DNA from: Bog-756 sp963727075 | Lineage (GTDB): Bacteria; Actinomycetota; Acidimicrobiia; Acidimicrobiales; RAAP-2 | DNA length: 64,000 nt | Assembly: GCA_963727075.1 (NCBI GenBank) | Contig: CAVSET010000006.1 | Location: forward strand, 992,001 to 1,056,000 | Direction: 5' to 3' | Position numbers and translations under genes: made by a program | Shown here: positions 1 to 8,947 of the stretch, one piece after another | Position numbering within the stretch: position 1 is the first letter of the stretch | Layout: each line of letters opens with the position of its first letter | Notes under the pieces: model-generated | Databases searched by the model: none | The model's input: the letters and a program-made list of their open reading frames with translations, nothing else | What the model was told of the DNA's origin: nothing

Positions 1-1386
1 GACTACGGCGAGGAGATCGACTCGAACGGATCGCCTCGAGCATTCATCGTCATGGAGTTCGTCGACGGAGAGTCGTTGGAGGCTCGACTGCGCGAGGCCG
101 GTCCGCTGTCGCCTGCGGAGATGTCGCACACCATCTGTCAGGCGGCCGAAGCCCTCCAGGAGGCACACGATCACGGCATCGTTCATCGCGACGTCAAGCC
201 TGGCAACCTCATGTTGCGACCCGACCGCTCCGTCAAGCTCACCGACTTTGGAATTGCCCGCATCCCGGGTGGAGCGGCCCTGACCGAGGTCGGGATGATG
301 GTAGGAACCGCGCAGTACATGGCACCCGAGCTCGTGAGCGGCTCGACGGCTACACCGGCTTCTGACATCTATGCGCTGGGAGTGGTCGCCTACACCTGTG
401 TGACCGGCCATTCCCCGTTCCCCCATGACGAGGCCGTCGCAGTCGCCGTCGCCCATGTTCACGACAACGTCCCGCCGTTGCCCAGCGGGCTTCCCGTCCC
501 TTTGCGCCAACTGATCGAACAGATGTTGGAAAAGGATCCCCAGCGTCGTCCGGCCACTGCTGGGGAGATTGCGACTCGAATGAGGGTATTCGGCTCCGGA
601 GCCGACCAGGTGGGACCGGTTCAGGTGGCCGCCTCGCCGGTGACGACGCCTATCCAGGCGTCGGATCTTCCGGCGGCCCGGCCCGATCCGGCCACGGCCG
701 TCGGACTGAGCCCTGAGCGCCCTACAGAGCGAGAGGTGCCGACGCAGGCCTCGTCTCCGAGAACCGATCGACTCCTAGTGCCCCCGACAGTTGGTCGCCA
801 AACCTCCAAACATCGCTTGGCCAAGCGGCTGTCCGCCGTTGGAGTGGTCGCGGTCGTGGTTCTCGCGCTGGCGCTGATCCTGTCGTCGATGTTGGCGCCG
901 GCCATGGTGACGGTGCCGGATCTCCAAGGTCTGTCCACCACTGCAGCCCAGGCCAGGTTGGGACATCTGGGCCTGCATGCAACGGTCCGGACCGTCGATG
1001 GCACCGTCACAGCCGGAAGAATCGTGTCGCAGAGCCCACGTTCCGGCGTTCGAATCTCGTCAGGCACCACGGTGGTGCTGACCGCGGACAGCGGCTATGT
1101 GAACCTGAACTCGGCGACCTTGACCGGTCAATCCGTGGCCCAGGTGCTGGCCTCGATCCAAGACTTGGGGTTGCAGCCGCAGCAACGCCCCTCCATCAGC
1201 CCCGAGGCGGCTGGGACGGTATTGGCGGTCGCTCCTTCCGGGCGCCTGAGACTGGGAACAAGCGTGGTGGTGACCGTGGCGACCCCACCTCCGCCGACCA
1301 CCACCCAACCTGGCGACACTCAGAGCCCACCTTCGACCCCGCGCGGCAAACAGGGGAAGAGGGACGGGGGGAACCACGGCGGGTAA
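1..1386 (+). CDS. Ser/Thr protein kinase with PASTA repeats (5' end outside window)
   Basis: Membrane-anchored PknB-type kinase that phosphorylates cytoplasmic targets and senses the cell wall through extracellular PASTA domains. The frame is already open at base 1, so the N-lobe and true start lie upstream. Seen: catalytic loop HRDVKPGNL (about bases 187-213), DFG of the activation segment near 244, APE near 325, a Pro/Thr-rich juxtamembrane linker, one hydrophobic segment at about 838-897, then two PASTA-like repeats (about 898-1092 and 1093-1290) and a Pro/Thr/Gly-rich tail. PknB of mycobacteria has four PASTA domains; only two are clear here. The kinase core keeps its key residues and should be active. 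Targets are unknown. Confidence 0.93.
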   Translation, partial: DYGEEIDSNGSPRAFIVMEFVDGESLEARLREAGPLSPAEMSHTICQAAEALQEAHDHGIVHRDVKPGNLMLRPDRSVKLTDFGIARIPGGAALTEVGMMVGTAQYMAPELVSGSTATPASDIYALGVVAYTCVTGHSPFPHDEAVAVAVAHVHDNVPPLPSGLPVPLRQLIEQMLEKDPQRRPATAGEIATRMRVFGSGADQVGPVQVAASPVTTPIQASDLPAARPDPATAVGLSPERPTEREVPTQASSPRTDRLLVPPTVGRQTSKHRLAKRLSAVGVVAVVVLALALILSSMLAPAMVTVPDLQGLSTTAAQARLGHLGLHATVRTVDGTVTAGRIVSQSPRSGVRISSGTTVVLTADSGYVNLNSATLTGQSVAQVLASIQDLGLQPQQRPSISPEAAGTVLAVAPSGRLRLGTSVVVTVATPPPPTTTQPGDTQSPPSTPRGKQGKRDGGNHGG

Positions 1387-1398
1387 ACGCCGACTGAC

Positions 1399-1878
1399 TC
1401 AGGTCGAGGACCCGACACCGGCCTCCCGTGCTGAGGACTCCAATTCGGATCGGATGTCGTCCATACTGTCCTCTTCGCTCGGGTCCTCCGCCCAGAACTC
1501 GTCGAACGCATAGGTGTCATGCTGGTAGACGGTGACCTCGGTGATCTTCCCGTTGTGGACCTCAAAATCGACTGCGGCGATGACGTCCAAGATCTTGTCA
1601 TTCTTCACCGCTGTCTCTCGTTGAAGGACCACCGCTCGTTCCGGCTCACTGAGCACGTCGAGGACCTCGATCTTGAACGTGCCACTGCTCCGAGCCTTCA
1701 GCTGTCTGAGGAAGCCGAGCACCTCGTGCGGACCCTTGTAGTGACCGGCAAGGCTGCTCCGGCCTGGTTCATGCCACACCACCTCCTGCGCCATGACCAC
1801 TCCTAAGAGGTCCAGGTCCCCTGACTCGAAGTCCTGGTACGTCCGCCGCACTAAAGACTCATAGGTATTCTCCGGCAT
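1399..1878 (-). CDS. SnoaL-like / NTF2-fold protein
   Basis: A 159-residue protein with the NTF2-like alpha+beta cone pattern: an N-terminal helix pair (YESLVRRTYQDFESGDLDLL), then VVWHEPGRSSLAGHYKG and a C-terminal strand pair ending EVTVYQHDTYAFDEFWAED. This matches the SnoaL-like polyketide-cyclase fold of ketosteroid-isomerase relatives. Such proteins bind or isomerise small hydrophobic molecules, but the family is functionally broad and no substrate can be assigned. It converges on the kinase gene with a 12-base gap. Upstream lies only decayed mobile-element sequence, so it is the last intact gene before the degenerate region. Confidence 0.8.
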   Translation of the reverse strand: MPENTYESLVRRTYQDFESGDLDLLGVVMAQEVVWHEPGRSSLAGHYKGPHEVLGFLRQLKARSSGTFKIEVLDVLSEPERAVVLQRETAVKNDKILDVIAAVDFEVHNGKITEVTVYQHDTYAFDEFWAEDPSEEDSMDDIRSELESSAREAGVGSST

Positions 1879-2362
1879 CGCGTTCCATCCTTTCCCCTAG
1901 GCCAATTTCCCTAGGCCCTTCCCCATTCCCTTCCCCTTGGCTTTTATCCATCTTCGTCTCGGCCGGTCGGATGTCCAGAGGAGAAGGTCACATTCCGACA
2001 GGCGGCCGAGAGCTCCGAGTTCCGACAACACCCCTAGATTCCATAGGGCTCGGCCGGCGTAGCAGCGCAACCAGGTATGCACGGCCTGGCGACCCACCCC
2101 ATAGCAATGACAATGTCCCGCAGGGTCCACCGCTTGACTGCTGGTTCTCAATAGCTTCGGGAGCACTGGGAGATTCTGCCTGACTTGTTGTTCTGGGGTG
2201 TCTTGTGACGTCGTCGGCTGAGTTCTTCCAGGCGCACATTGACAACGGCACGCCCCGTCTCTGAGGTTGGGTGATTGGTCCGGCTTGCGCCACAAGTCGG
2301 ACCGCCCGTCACTCCGATCGGGGACGGCCGTGCCACCCCTCAACCGCTTAAGGAAGGAAGGG
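1879..2362. other. Non-coding stretch with transposase debris
   Basis: Between the SnoaL-like gene and the IS110 remnant I see no intact gene. The low-complexity start (about 1899-1945, repeated cctt/ccct blocks) is followed by a relic of a transposase DNA-binding domain on the minus strand, listed separately. Reading frames across this stretch are interrupted and lack ribosome-binding sites. Confidence 0.6.
1975..2205 (-). pseudogene. Relic of an IS481/IS3-type transposase N-terminal helix-turn-helix
   Basis: On the minus strand one frame gives YGVGRQAVHTWLRCYAGRAL. This resembles the recognition helix and following segment of IS481-family transposases (known pattern G-V-S-R-Q-T-V-H-x-W-L-R-R-Y). 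A neighbouring frame continues with GTRSSRPPVGM, like the DRSSRP motif that follows it in that family. The two pieces are out of frame and there is no catalytic DDE domain, so only a broken N-terminal scrap remains. The assignment rests on short motifs and is tentative. Confidence 0.35.
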
Positions 2363-3240
2363 ATGGCCATGACCATCGTAGAAGCCGCGCCCGGTATCAC
2401 CGGTGGTGTCGACACCCACTTGGACGTCCACCTGGCTGCAGCCCTGGACCCGCTGGGCAGGCTGATCGGGACCGAACCGTTCGAAGCCAACGCCGCAGGC
2501 TACAAAGCACTGCTCTCATGGTTCGAGGGCTTCGGTGAAGTGACCATGATCGGGGTCGAGGGGACCGGTTCCTATGGGGTCGGACTGGCCCGGTTCCTTC
2601 GTCGACGGGGCATCGACGTGGTCGAGGTCAACCGACCCAACCGTCAGGCCCGGCGCAACCACGGCAAGTCCGACCCCCTCGATGCCATCGAGGCGGCTCG
2701 GGCGGCTCTCAGTGGCCGGGCCTCAGGTGCCGGCAAGACCATGGACGGACCCATCGAGGCCATCCGGGTGTTGGTGGTGGCCAGGCGCTCGGCCCGCCAG
2801 GCCCGGGTGAAGGCCATAGGTCCAGATGCGGCACCTGGGAATAACCGCCCCTGACCAGCTCCATGCCCGGCCTGAAGGGTCTGAGCGTCACGGCCCTCGT
2901 CGCCGAGGGAGAAAGCTCCGACCCAGTCGATCTGCCGATCCGGTGACCGCGGCCACCAAGGCATCCCTCAGATCCTCGCAATGGCTCACCGGATCCAGGC
3001 GCAAGGTGTCACGTGACGAGACGCAACTCGGTCGAGACCTGCAACGAGACAGATCGAGTCGTCGTCTTGATCGCCACGGCTGCCCGATACCTCGGCTGTG
3101 GCCTGAATTCGGCGTCGGACCCGACACCGCTGCCGGCTGGGTTGGTGGCCGCTGTGCCGACAACGCGCCCGAGCTGGCTCCACTCGGAGTGCTCGCCTTC
3201 GGGCCCAACAGCCTCTGCGGTGTCGGTTCGTGGCCCGGAT
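2363..3240 (+). pseudogene. IS110-family transposase, frameshifted and decayed
   Basis: The intact N-terminal part (to 2854) starts at an ATG behind an AAGGAAGGAAGGG ribosome-binding site and carries the DEDD domain: GGVDTHLDVHLAA with the first Asp, GVEGTGSYG with the Glu, and KSDPLDAIEAARAAL with the Asp pair. Family members are about 350-400 residues. Here the frame ends after about 163. Downstream, IS110 C-terminal pieces reappear in changing frames: TAPDQLHA (about 2835), LKGLSVTALVAEG (about 2872), LAMAHRIQA (about 2976), FGVGPDTAA (about 3110) and SLCGVGS near 3210. At least three frame changes separate them, so the element is dead. Its 3' boundary is uncertain. IS110 elements lack terminal inverted repeats, so the ends cannot be placed by symmetry. 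Confidence 0.85.
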
Positions 3241-3769
3241 CGACTGGCCCGACTACGGAGGGATGGAGAACGTAGGCCTGCCTCCCGGGATACAAGCCTT
3301 CAGCTTGACGTCCACGACGAGCGGCGATCAGGGGACAGTACGCCAACGGGAGCGGGAAGACGGGGCCTGTGGAACGGTCCAACCGGTCGGACCATGGGCT
3401 CCGGATCGCCAGCGATGACCTCGAGACATCGACAATCTGACTGAACCTGCTCGACCGCCGGATGAGGATGTGAAACGACCAAGCGGGATGTCACTCTCGG
3501 ATCCTCCAGCGCTGACGATCACGGGCCCGCGAGACCTAGTCGCTACCTCCCTCGCGGGCTAAGATCGGCACGGACCGTTGGTGTCGCGGGTTCCTGGCCG
3601 TCAAGGCGACCAGAGATCATGTTCGTCCTTCGGGAGCTGACTTCCCGGCGATCCGCCGACCCACGCCTCGGGTTCTCCATGTTTCTAGACGACGATGTGA
3701 ATGGGAATCAGTGAGAGCGATGCCTTCGCTTGTCGAGTGGCGTCAGTCATTGTTGTGTCCAAGCTGTCT

Positions 3770-3818
3770 CAACCTCGAAGCCCCGTGCAGGGCTTGACCA
3801 TTAGACTAGGAGCGTCGC
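3770..3818 (-). other. Possible tRNA relic (D-arm and T-arm fragments)
   Basis: Read on the minus strand, this stretch contains TAGTCTAATGGT, typical of a tRNA D-arm (close to some tRNA-Gly genes), followed closely by GGGGCTTCGAGG, which resembles a worn T-arm. A full anticodon arm and acceptor stem are missing, so it cannot be functional. It may be an attachment-site leftover or chance similarity. Confidence 0.2.
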
Positions 3819-3980
3819 CGGGCCACGTCGACTCACCGGGGCTCCGTCCTCCAGGACCTCGAGCACCGCCTTATACCGCTGTCTTACGAGACCCAGCTCC
3901 ACTCAGCACGATGGCCTCACTCCTTGGCCATGGACGTGATTGTTCACAGCGAAGAGGCATGGGACGCGGAAAGCGCGGAT

Positions 3981-4056
3981 GCCGAAGTGTCGCCGACCTA
4001 CCGGAGCCAGTGTCGCCCAGGCACCGGAGCCAGTGTGTCGCCCATCTACCGGAACT
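3981..4056 (+). repeat. Degenerate short tandem repeat, about 23-bp period
   Basis: Two clear copies of ACCGGAGCCAGTGT-CGCCCA start at 4000 and 4023. The second has a GT insertion. Diverged copies flank them: a CCGAAGTGTCGCCGA block from about 3982 and ACCGGAACTTCACACT from about 4048. Serial short repeats of this type occur at the ends of some insertion sequences such as the IS21 family. With no transposase attached this remains inference. Confidence 0.5.
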
Positions 4057-4147
4057 TCACACTCACCCTGCCCGGCGAACACATCCACGGTCCAAAGCTT
4101 CCCTGCCTGCTCGTGTCCTGGGGGCCTCGGCCCCCTTGACGCGAAAC

Positions 4148-4177
4148 CGCCTGACCTGCGGGAAAACAGGTCAGGCG
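4148..4177 (-). terminator. Hairpin terminator of ssrA
   Basis: A perfect 11-bp inverted repeat (CGCCTGACCTG / CAGGTCAGGCG) with an 8-base loop starts five bases past the tmRNA discriminator base on the minus strand. A short T-rich stretch (GGTTTCG) follows. Its position directly after the RNA gene supports intrinsic termination. Confidence 0.75.
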
Positions 4178-4181
4178 ATCG

Positions 4182-4530
4182 TGGAGGTGGCGGGAATCGA
4201 ACCCGCGTCCTCCGGCTTCTCAATGGGCATTCTCCGAGCGCAGCCGGCTATGAGATTGTCGGGAGCGACCCGTCACCGGCAACTGAGTCGCTCCGTATCC
4301 GACTGAGATGTCCCTGATGACCGGCCGGACCGATCTGTCAGGTGAGTCCTGCTTGATGTCGCCCGATCCCGACCCGCAGGACTGAGGCCGGTCGGACGTC
4401 ACTGCTTCTTAGGCAGCGAGCGCGAGCTGAGGCTCGGCATTTATTTTTTGTTCCGGCTCTTTAACGTGGCTCCGGAGACCACGGCTCGCTTCTCCCATAT
4501 CGACGACCGAAGTCGAAGCCTGTCACCCCC
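4182..4530 (-). ncRNA. ssrA: Transfer-messenger RNA (tmRNA)
   Basis: Rescues stalled ribosomes and adds a degradation tag. The 5' end reads GGGGGTGACAGGCTTCGAC and the 3' end carries a tRNA-like T-arm (GCGGG-TTCGATT-CCCGC) followed by CACCTCC. The two ends pair as a 7-bp acceptor stem with one G-U pair. The tag reading frame ends in codons for AEPQLALAA followed by TAA (stop at 4409-4411), the typical C-terminus recognised by ClpXP/ClpAP. The resume codon is not certain from sequence. The 3' CCA is not encoded (CGA follows the discriminator). Length is about 349 nt, normal for the family. The 3' side faces degenerate mobile DNA, consistent with ssrA being a common integration site. Confidence 0.93.
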
Positions 4531-4713
4531 GGGTCTGTTCACGGTCGGGCGGTCTGCCCGGCCGAATCGCCAGTCTAGCGCCCTCTACGCAACGCCAGAC
4601 TCAGGCCCGCTCGGCGTGGGCGAACACCTCACGCATGTCGAGGGAAAGGGGCGTTACACCGGGCGGGACCCTTCCCCACCAGAGCCGAGCGTCGCTCTCG
4701 ACCGGTACGATGG

Positions 4714-4803
4714 TCGACGGACCGTGACTGGCGTTTGGGTGGACTGACCACCGGGGAGCGGTCCCGTCACGATGACGTGAGCCGTACGCCTGGGTGCCTC
4801 GAT
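4714..4803 (+). promoter_or_regulatory. ZTP (pfl) riboswitch
   Basis: The leader contains the conserved blocks of the ZTP/ZMP riboswitch in the right order: GGACCGTGACTGGCG (about 4719-4733), ACCACCGGGGAGCGG (about 4748-4762), a variable linker, then CCGTACGCCTGGGTGCC (about 4782-4798). ZTP riboswitches sense the purine-synthesis intermediates ZMP/ZTP, which build up when 10-formyl-THF is low, and commonly control glyA, purH or folate genes. The downstream serine hydroxymethyltransferase fits this. The motif also rules out a GTG at 4794 as start codon, since that lies inside the aptamer. Confidence 0.88.
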
Positions 4804-4823
4804 CGACGACCGGGAGGACCAGC

Positions 4824-6282
4824 GTGCCCGAGGATCCGTCAGCACCCACTATCGCCCGTCGGGCATCGGAAGCCTGGAACGCCGGCCTGGCCGTCATCGA
4901 AGCGGTTGAACCGACGGTGGCGCAGGCGATACGGGCCGAGCTCAGGGACCAACGCGCCTCGCTGAAGCTCATCGCCAGCGAGAACTACGCATCGCCCGCC
5001 GTCCTGCTCACCATGGGGAACTGGCTCAGCGACAAGTACGCCGAAGGGACCATCGGTCGCCGCATGTATGCGGGGTGCGACAACGTCGACACCATCGAGC
5101 GGGCGGCCCGCGACCACGCTCTGGCCCTGTTCGGCGCCGACCACGCCTACCTCCAGCCCCATTCGGGGATCGATGCCAACCTGGTGGCGTACTGGGCTGT
5201 CCTGGCCCAACGGATCGAGGCCCCGGCCCTGGCCGCCGTCGGTGCGGGAAATGTCGACGAATTGACCGACACGGACTGGGCTGCGCTCCGACACGCGCTC
5301 GGCGACCAGGGAATGATCGGTATGGCGCTCGACGCCGGGGGGCATCTGACCCACGGCTTCCGTCGCAACATCTCCGGCAAGATGTTCGACCAGCGGAGCT
5401 ACGGCACCGATCCGAGCTCCGGCCTGCTCGACTATTCGTCCATCCGGGCGCTGGCCCGGGAGTTCCGGCCGCTGATCATCGTGGCCGGCTATTCGGCCTA
5501 CCCCCGACTAGTGAACTTCGCGGTGATGCGAGAGATCGCAGACGAGATAGGTGCCGCCCTCATGGTCGACATGGCCCACTTCGCCGGTCTGGTCGCCGGG
5601 GGCGTCCTGACCGGCGACTTCGACCCGGTGCCCCACGCCAATGTCGTCACCTCGACGACGCACAAGTCGCTACGCGGGCCCCGAGGAGGGCTGGTGTTGT
5701 GCGACCAAGCTCTGGCCGAGCACGTGGACCGGGGCTGCCCCATGGTCCTCGGCGGCCCTCTCCCCCACGTGATGGCGGCAAAGGCCGTGGCCCTGGCCGA
5801 AGCCCGCCTCCCGACGTTCCGCTCCTATGCCCGACAGATCGTTGCCAATGCCGCCGCGCCTCGCCGACGGCTTACAACGGCGGGGCGCCCGGCTCGTAAC
5901 CGGTGGCACCGACAATCACCTCGTACTCGTCGATGTCACCGACTACGGCCTTACCGGACGCCAGGCGGAGTCTGCATTGCTCGACGCCGGCGTCGTCACC
6001 AACCGCAACAGCCTCCCCGGCGATCCCAACGGGCCCTGGTACACGTCGGGGGTCCGTCTGGGCACTCCGGCACTCACCACCCTCGGCATGGGAACGGAGG
6101 AGATGGACCAGATCGCCGGCATGATCGTGGGCGTGCTGTCGGCCACCGCGCCCACAGCCTCGGGCGACGGCCGATCGCGAGCGTGCTACACCCTCGACCC
6201 GGCTCTGGCGGGAAGGGTGCGTGAACAGGCCGGTGAGCTGTTGGCCGCCCACCCGCTGTATGCCTCCGTCACTCTGGACTGA
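4824..6282 (+). CDS. glyA: Serine hydroxymethyltransferase, long form, one frameshift
   Basis: PLP enzyme converting serine and THF to glycine and 5,10-methylene-THF in the cytoplasm. Seen: LKLIASENYAS near the N-terminus, KYAEGTIGRRMYAGCDNVD, and PLP lysine in STTHKSLRGPRGG (about residue 279). An insert of several dozen residues after LQPHSGIDANLVAYWAVL makes it one of the long SHMTs (about 486 residues against the usual 420), a type known in chlamydiae and some actinobacteria. The GTG start follows GGGAGGA with good spacing and lies just after the ZTP riboswitch. At about 5850 an extra C (gcgCCtcgcc) shifts the frame. The remainder, with RNSLPGD and SGVRLGTPALTT, is intact in the +1 frame, so a sequence error is likely. 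Confidence 0.92.
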
Positions 6283-6702
6283 GCCGGCGGACAGGCCGCC
6301 TCGAGCGAACCGGGTAGGGGTCATGCGCCCTGCTGAGGCGCCGGGTCCGGAGCGGGGCGGCGGATCCCCGCTCGACGGACTCGACGACTGAGGCGCCGGG
6401 TCCGGAGCGGGGCGGCGGATCCCCACTCGACGGACTCGACGTCCTGCACCGTACCCATGCGGCATGGGCTTGAAACGCCCAATTCCTGGGGCTGACAGAT
6501 ACGGCTCCGCCGATCACGTACCCCAACCCGGCCGCCCTAAACATGGAAATTTTCGGCGGCCGTCCGAGGGCCGACACGAGGCACGTCACGACAGCGGGGT
6601 CCGAGGAGCATACGACCAGGCCAGTGGCAATATCCGCCCGGCCAGACCGGCGGGGGAGCAGGCCGACCGATTGATTCCACGGAGCACCGGTGCGACACTC
6701 CG
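6283..6702. other. Gene-free interval with tandem repeat and hairpin
   Basis: No protein or RNA gene is recognisable here. It contains a 55-bp tandem duplication (6334-6442) and an 8-bp inverted repeat (CGGCCGCC / GGCGGCCG, 6529-6562) around an AT-richer 18-base loop. The hairpin could be a terminator or protein-binding site, but it has no T-tract. Confidence 0.5.
6334..6442 (+). repeat. 55-bp tandem direct repeat, two copies
   Basis: Unit 1 starts at 6334 and unit 2 at 6389, both beginning TGAGGCGCCGGGTCCGGAGC. The copies are almost identical over about 53 bases (one G/A difference seen). They are head to tail with no unique spacer, so this is not a CRISPR array. Confidence 0.85.
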
Positions 6703-8398
6703 GTGGTGAACACCAGGGGGCGGACCCACCCAACCGGCGGCCGACGCTGGGGAAGGGCCATCACTCTGGTGCTCGCCCCGATGGCCGTGGCGCTGGCCTC
6801 CTGCTCGAGCCCTCCCCACGGTTGCCTCGACGACCGGGACGATCATCGGGACGACATCCTCCTCTCGAGTCGCCTGCCATCAGCCCACGGCCACGCAGCC
6901 GGTGGTGGCGGCACCCGTGGCCGGGGTGCCGAGCGATCGGGACATGACCTCGTTTGACGGCACGTCGATCCGGGCTCCACTGGTTCCCGGCCAACATCTG
7001 GCCGGCGGGGGGAAAACCCCCACGGTCCTGATGGGCCCCGGCTGGAGCCTGGCCCGGGGACACCAACACCACCGGCGAACAGGCATCCTCGGCGCCATCC
7101 CCATCAAGGACCTGCACCGGGCGGGCTACAACGTGCTCACCTGGGATCCCCGTGGCTTCGGCAGCTCTGGTGGCAATGCCGGAGGTCGACAGCCCGAACG
7201 TCGAGGCGCGGGACGTCAGCAGCTTGATCACCTGGGTCGCCACCCAGCCTAGGGGTGCAGGCTGGACGCCGCCGGGGACCCCGGATGGGGATGGTCGGCG
7301 GGTCGTACGGGGGCGGCATCCAGTTCGTCACGGCGGCGACCGACTGCCGGGTGGACGCCATCGTCGCCCACCATCGCCTGGCATTCGCTCGTTACCAGCC
7401 TGGACAAGGCCGACACCGTCAAGTCGGGTTGGTCCGACATCCTGAGCAACCTCTCGGCCGCCGACCACGTCGACCCCATGGTCGCCGCCACCAAGCAGAC
7501 CAGTGCGGCAGACGGGGACGATCGCCCCGGCCCAACGGGCCTGGTTCGCCGCCCGGGGGCCCGGTGCCACTGGTGGCGCGGATCAGGCGTGCCGACCCTG
7601 ATCGTCCAAGGCACCGTCGACACCCTCTTCACCCTCCAGGAAGGGGTGGAGAACTACGAGATCCTCCGGCAGCACCACATTCCCACCTCGATGCTCTGGT
7701 TCTGCGGGGGCCACGGCGCCTGCCTGACACCCGCCGGCGACCAGCAGCTCCCGGTCACCGCCACCATCGCCTGGCTCGACCGGTACGTGAAGCGGAACGG
7801 GTCGGTGAACGTGGGTGCGGGCTTCCGCTTCGTCGACCAGCATGGAACCGGCTACTCCAGCCCCAGCTACCCGCTACCGGAGGGCACGCCCCTGACCGCG
7901 GTCGGACACGGCACCCTCATGCTGACGGCGACGGGAGGATCCGGCCCGCTGCTCGACTCCTCCCCCTGGGACCCAGGTGATCGGCAGCCTGGTCGCGCCC
8001 ATCACGCCGGCCCGTGCCACCAATGCGGTCGACGTCCCTGTGAGTTTCGGGAGCCGGTCGGCCCTGGTGCTGGGGGCGCCTCAGCTCCAGGTGACCTACC
8101 GCGGCACGTCCCCGCCCGGGCCGCGACCGACCCGGGTCTTCGCCCAGCTGGTGGACGAGTCGACCGGGCTGGTCCTCGGCAACCAGATCACCCCCATCCG
8201 GTGACCCTGGACGGCCGGCCCCATTCCGCCACGGTCCCCCTCGAGATGGTCGTCTTCGCCGGGCGGTCCGGGGCCCGGCTCGATCTCCAGCTGGTGGCCA
8301 CCACGGTGTCCTACGCACAACCGCAGCTCGGCGGGTCGGTGGACTTCGCCGGCATCCACCTCTCACTGCCCACGTCGGCGACCATCACGCCCAAGTAG
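6703..8398 (+). pseudogene. Secreted CocE/NonD-type alpha/beta-hydrolase lipoprotein, many frameshifts
   Basis: The product would be an extracytoplasmic alpha/beta-hydrolase of the X-Pro dipeptidyl-peptidase/CocE type. Pieces in different frames line up in order: signal peptide with lipobox (VALASC, about 6800), APVAGVPSDRDMTSFDGT, AGYNVLTWDPRGFGSSGG (about 7129), nucleophile elbow GMVGGSYGGGIQF (about 7285), acid region TLIVQGTVDTLF (about 7595), FCGGHGACLTPAG with the likely His (about 7700), and a C-terminal jelly-roll-like region to TSATITPK. At least six single-base frame changes separate them, though each segment is well conserved. Either this is a recent pseudogene or the sequence is error-rich here. 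Substrate unknown. Start is GTG at 6703 or 6706. Confidence 0.75.
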
Positions 8399-8458
8399 CG
8401 CCCCAGTAGGCGGTAGTACCTCGGACGGGTGCGCTTGGCCGGGTCGGCCGGCCATCGG

Positions 8459-8702
8459 CTACTGCCGGTACCCCTCGACGGTCCCCTCGTTCCGCAGACG
8501 CCGCCTCGTCGGGGCTGCGCCCGGCGCCCCGCAAGGCCCGCCTCTGGCGAAGAAGGTCCCAGAGCCGGTCCAGTGTGACCTCGATGGCCTTGAGGCGCTC
8601 CTCCTCCTCGGCGGACAAGCCCTCGCCCACGTGCAACTCCTCGAGGCGCTTCTCCTCGTCGGCAAGACTTCCGATCTGGGTGATGATCTCGTGGTCGTCC
8701 AT
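8459..8702 (-). CDS. DUF2630 family protein, frameshift near the 3' end
   Basis: Small cytoplasmic protein of unknown function common in actinobacteria. The start MDDHEIITQIGSLADEEKRL is followed by an acidic coiled-coil-like stretch and LDRLWDLLRQRRALRGAG. The family's characteristic C-terminus EGTVEGYRQ is in another frame after a single-base shift around 8495-8500. Joined, the length is about 80 residues, as expected. Without the correction the frame would run on to 8385. Confidence 0.8.
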
Positions 8703-8947
8703 GGTCCGCTCCTTGGCTGCGCCGGCGACGAGGTCCGATCGGATCAGCCTACGGCCTCGGGCCGCCCGCCGGTCCCGCCAATGCAGCCGTACCCGGAACG
8801 GCACTTCCCCGATCATCGAAGGCGACGGGCCCTTGCGCTTCAGCCGGGATGCCGACCTCCACGTCGATCTGTGGGACGCCCAGCGTCACGCCCAGGCCAT
8901 CATCACCACGCCCGACGCTCCGGGGGCGCCCGCCTGGTCCCCCCCGG

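Larger units (their letters stand above)
3241..4147. other. Gene-free degenerate region next to ssrA
   Basis: No reading frame here resembles a known protein and none has convincing start signals. It holds a possible tRNA relic (about 3770-3818) and a short degenerate tandem repeat (3981-4056). Base composition is less GC-rich and more even than in neighbouring genes, as expected of decayed mobile DNA between an IS110 remnant and the 3' end of tmRNA. Confidence 0.6.

Noticed and set aside
4714..4803. Glycine or SAM riboswitch in front of glyA
   Set aside because: The sequence blocks match the ZTP aptamer, and the conserved cores of the other two classes are absent.
4794..4823. GTG at 4794 as the glyA start
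   Set aside because: It lies within the conserved 3' block of the riboswitch, has no ribosome-binding site, and adds non-family residues.
6334..6442. CRISPR array
   Set aside because: The repeats are two 55-bp units directly joined, without spacers or nearby cas genes.
8703..8947. Plus-strand frames between DUF2630 and the acyl-CoA dehydrogenase
   Set aside because: They cross into both neighbours on the opposite strand and show no domain. Treated as intergenic, with nothing recognised.
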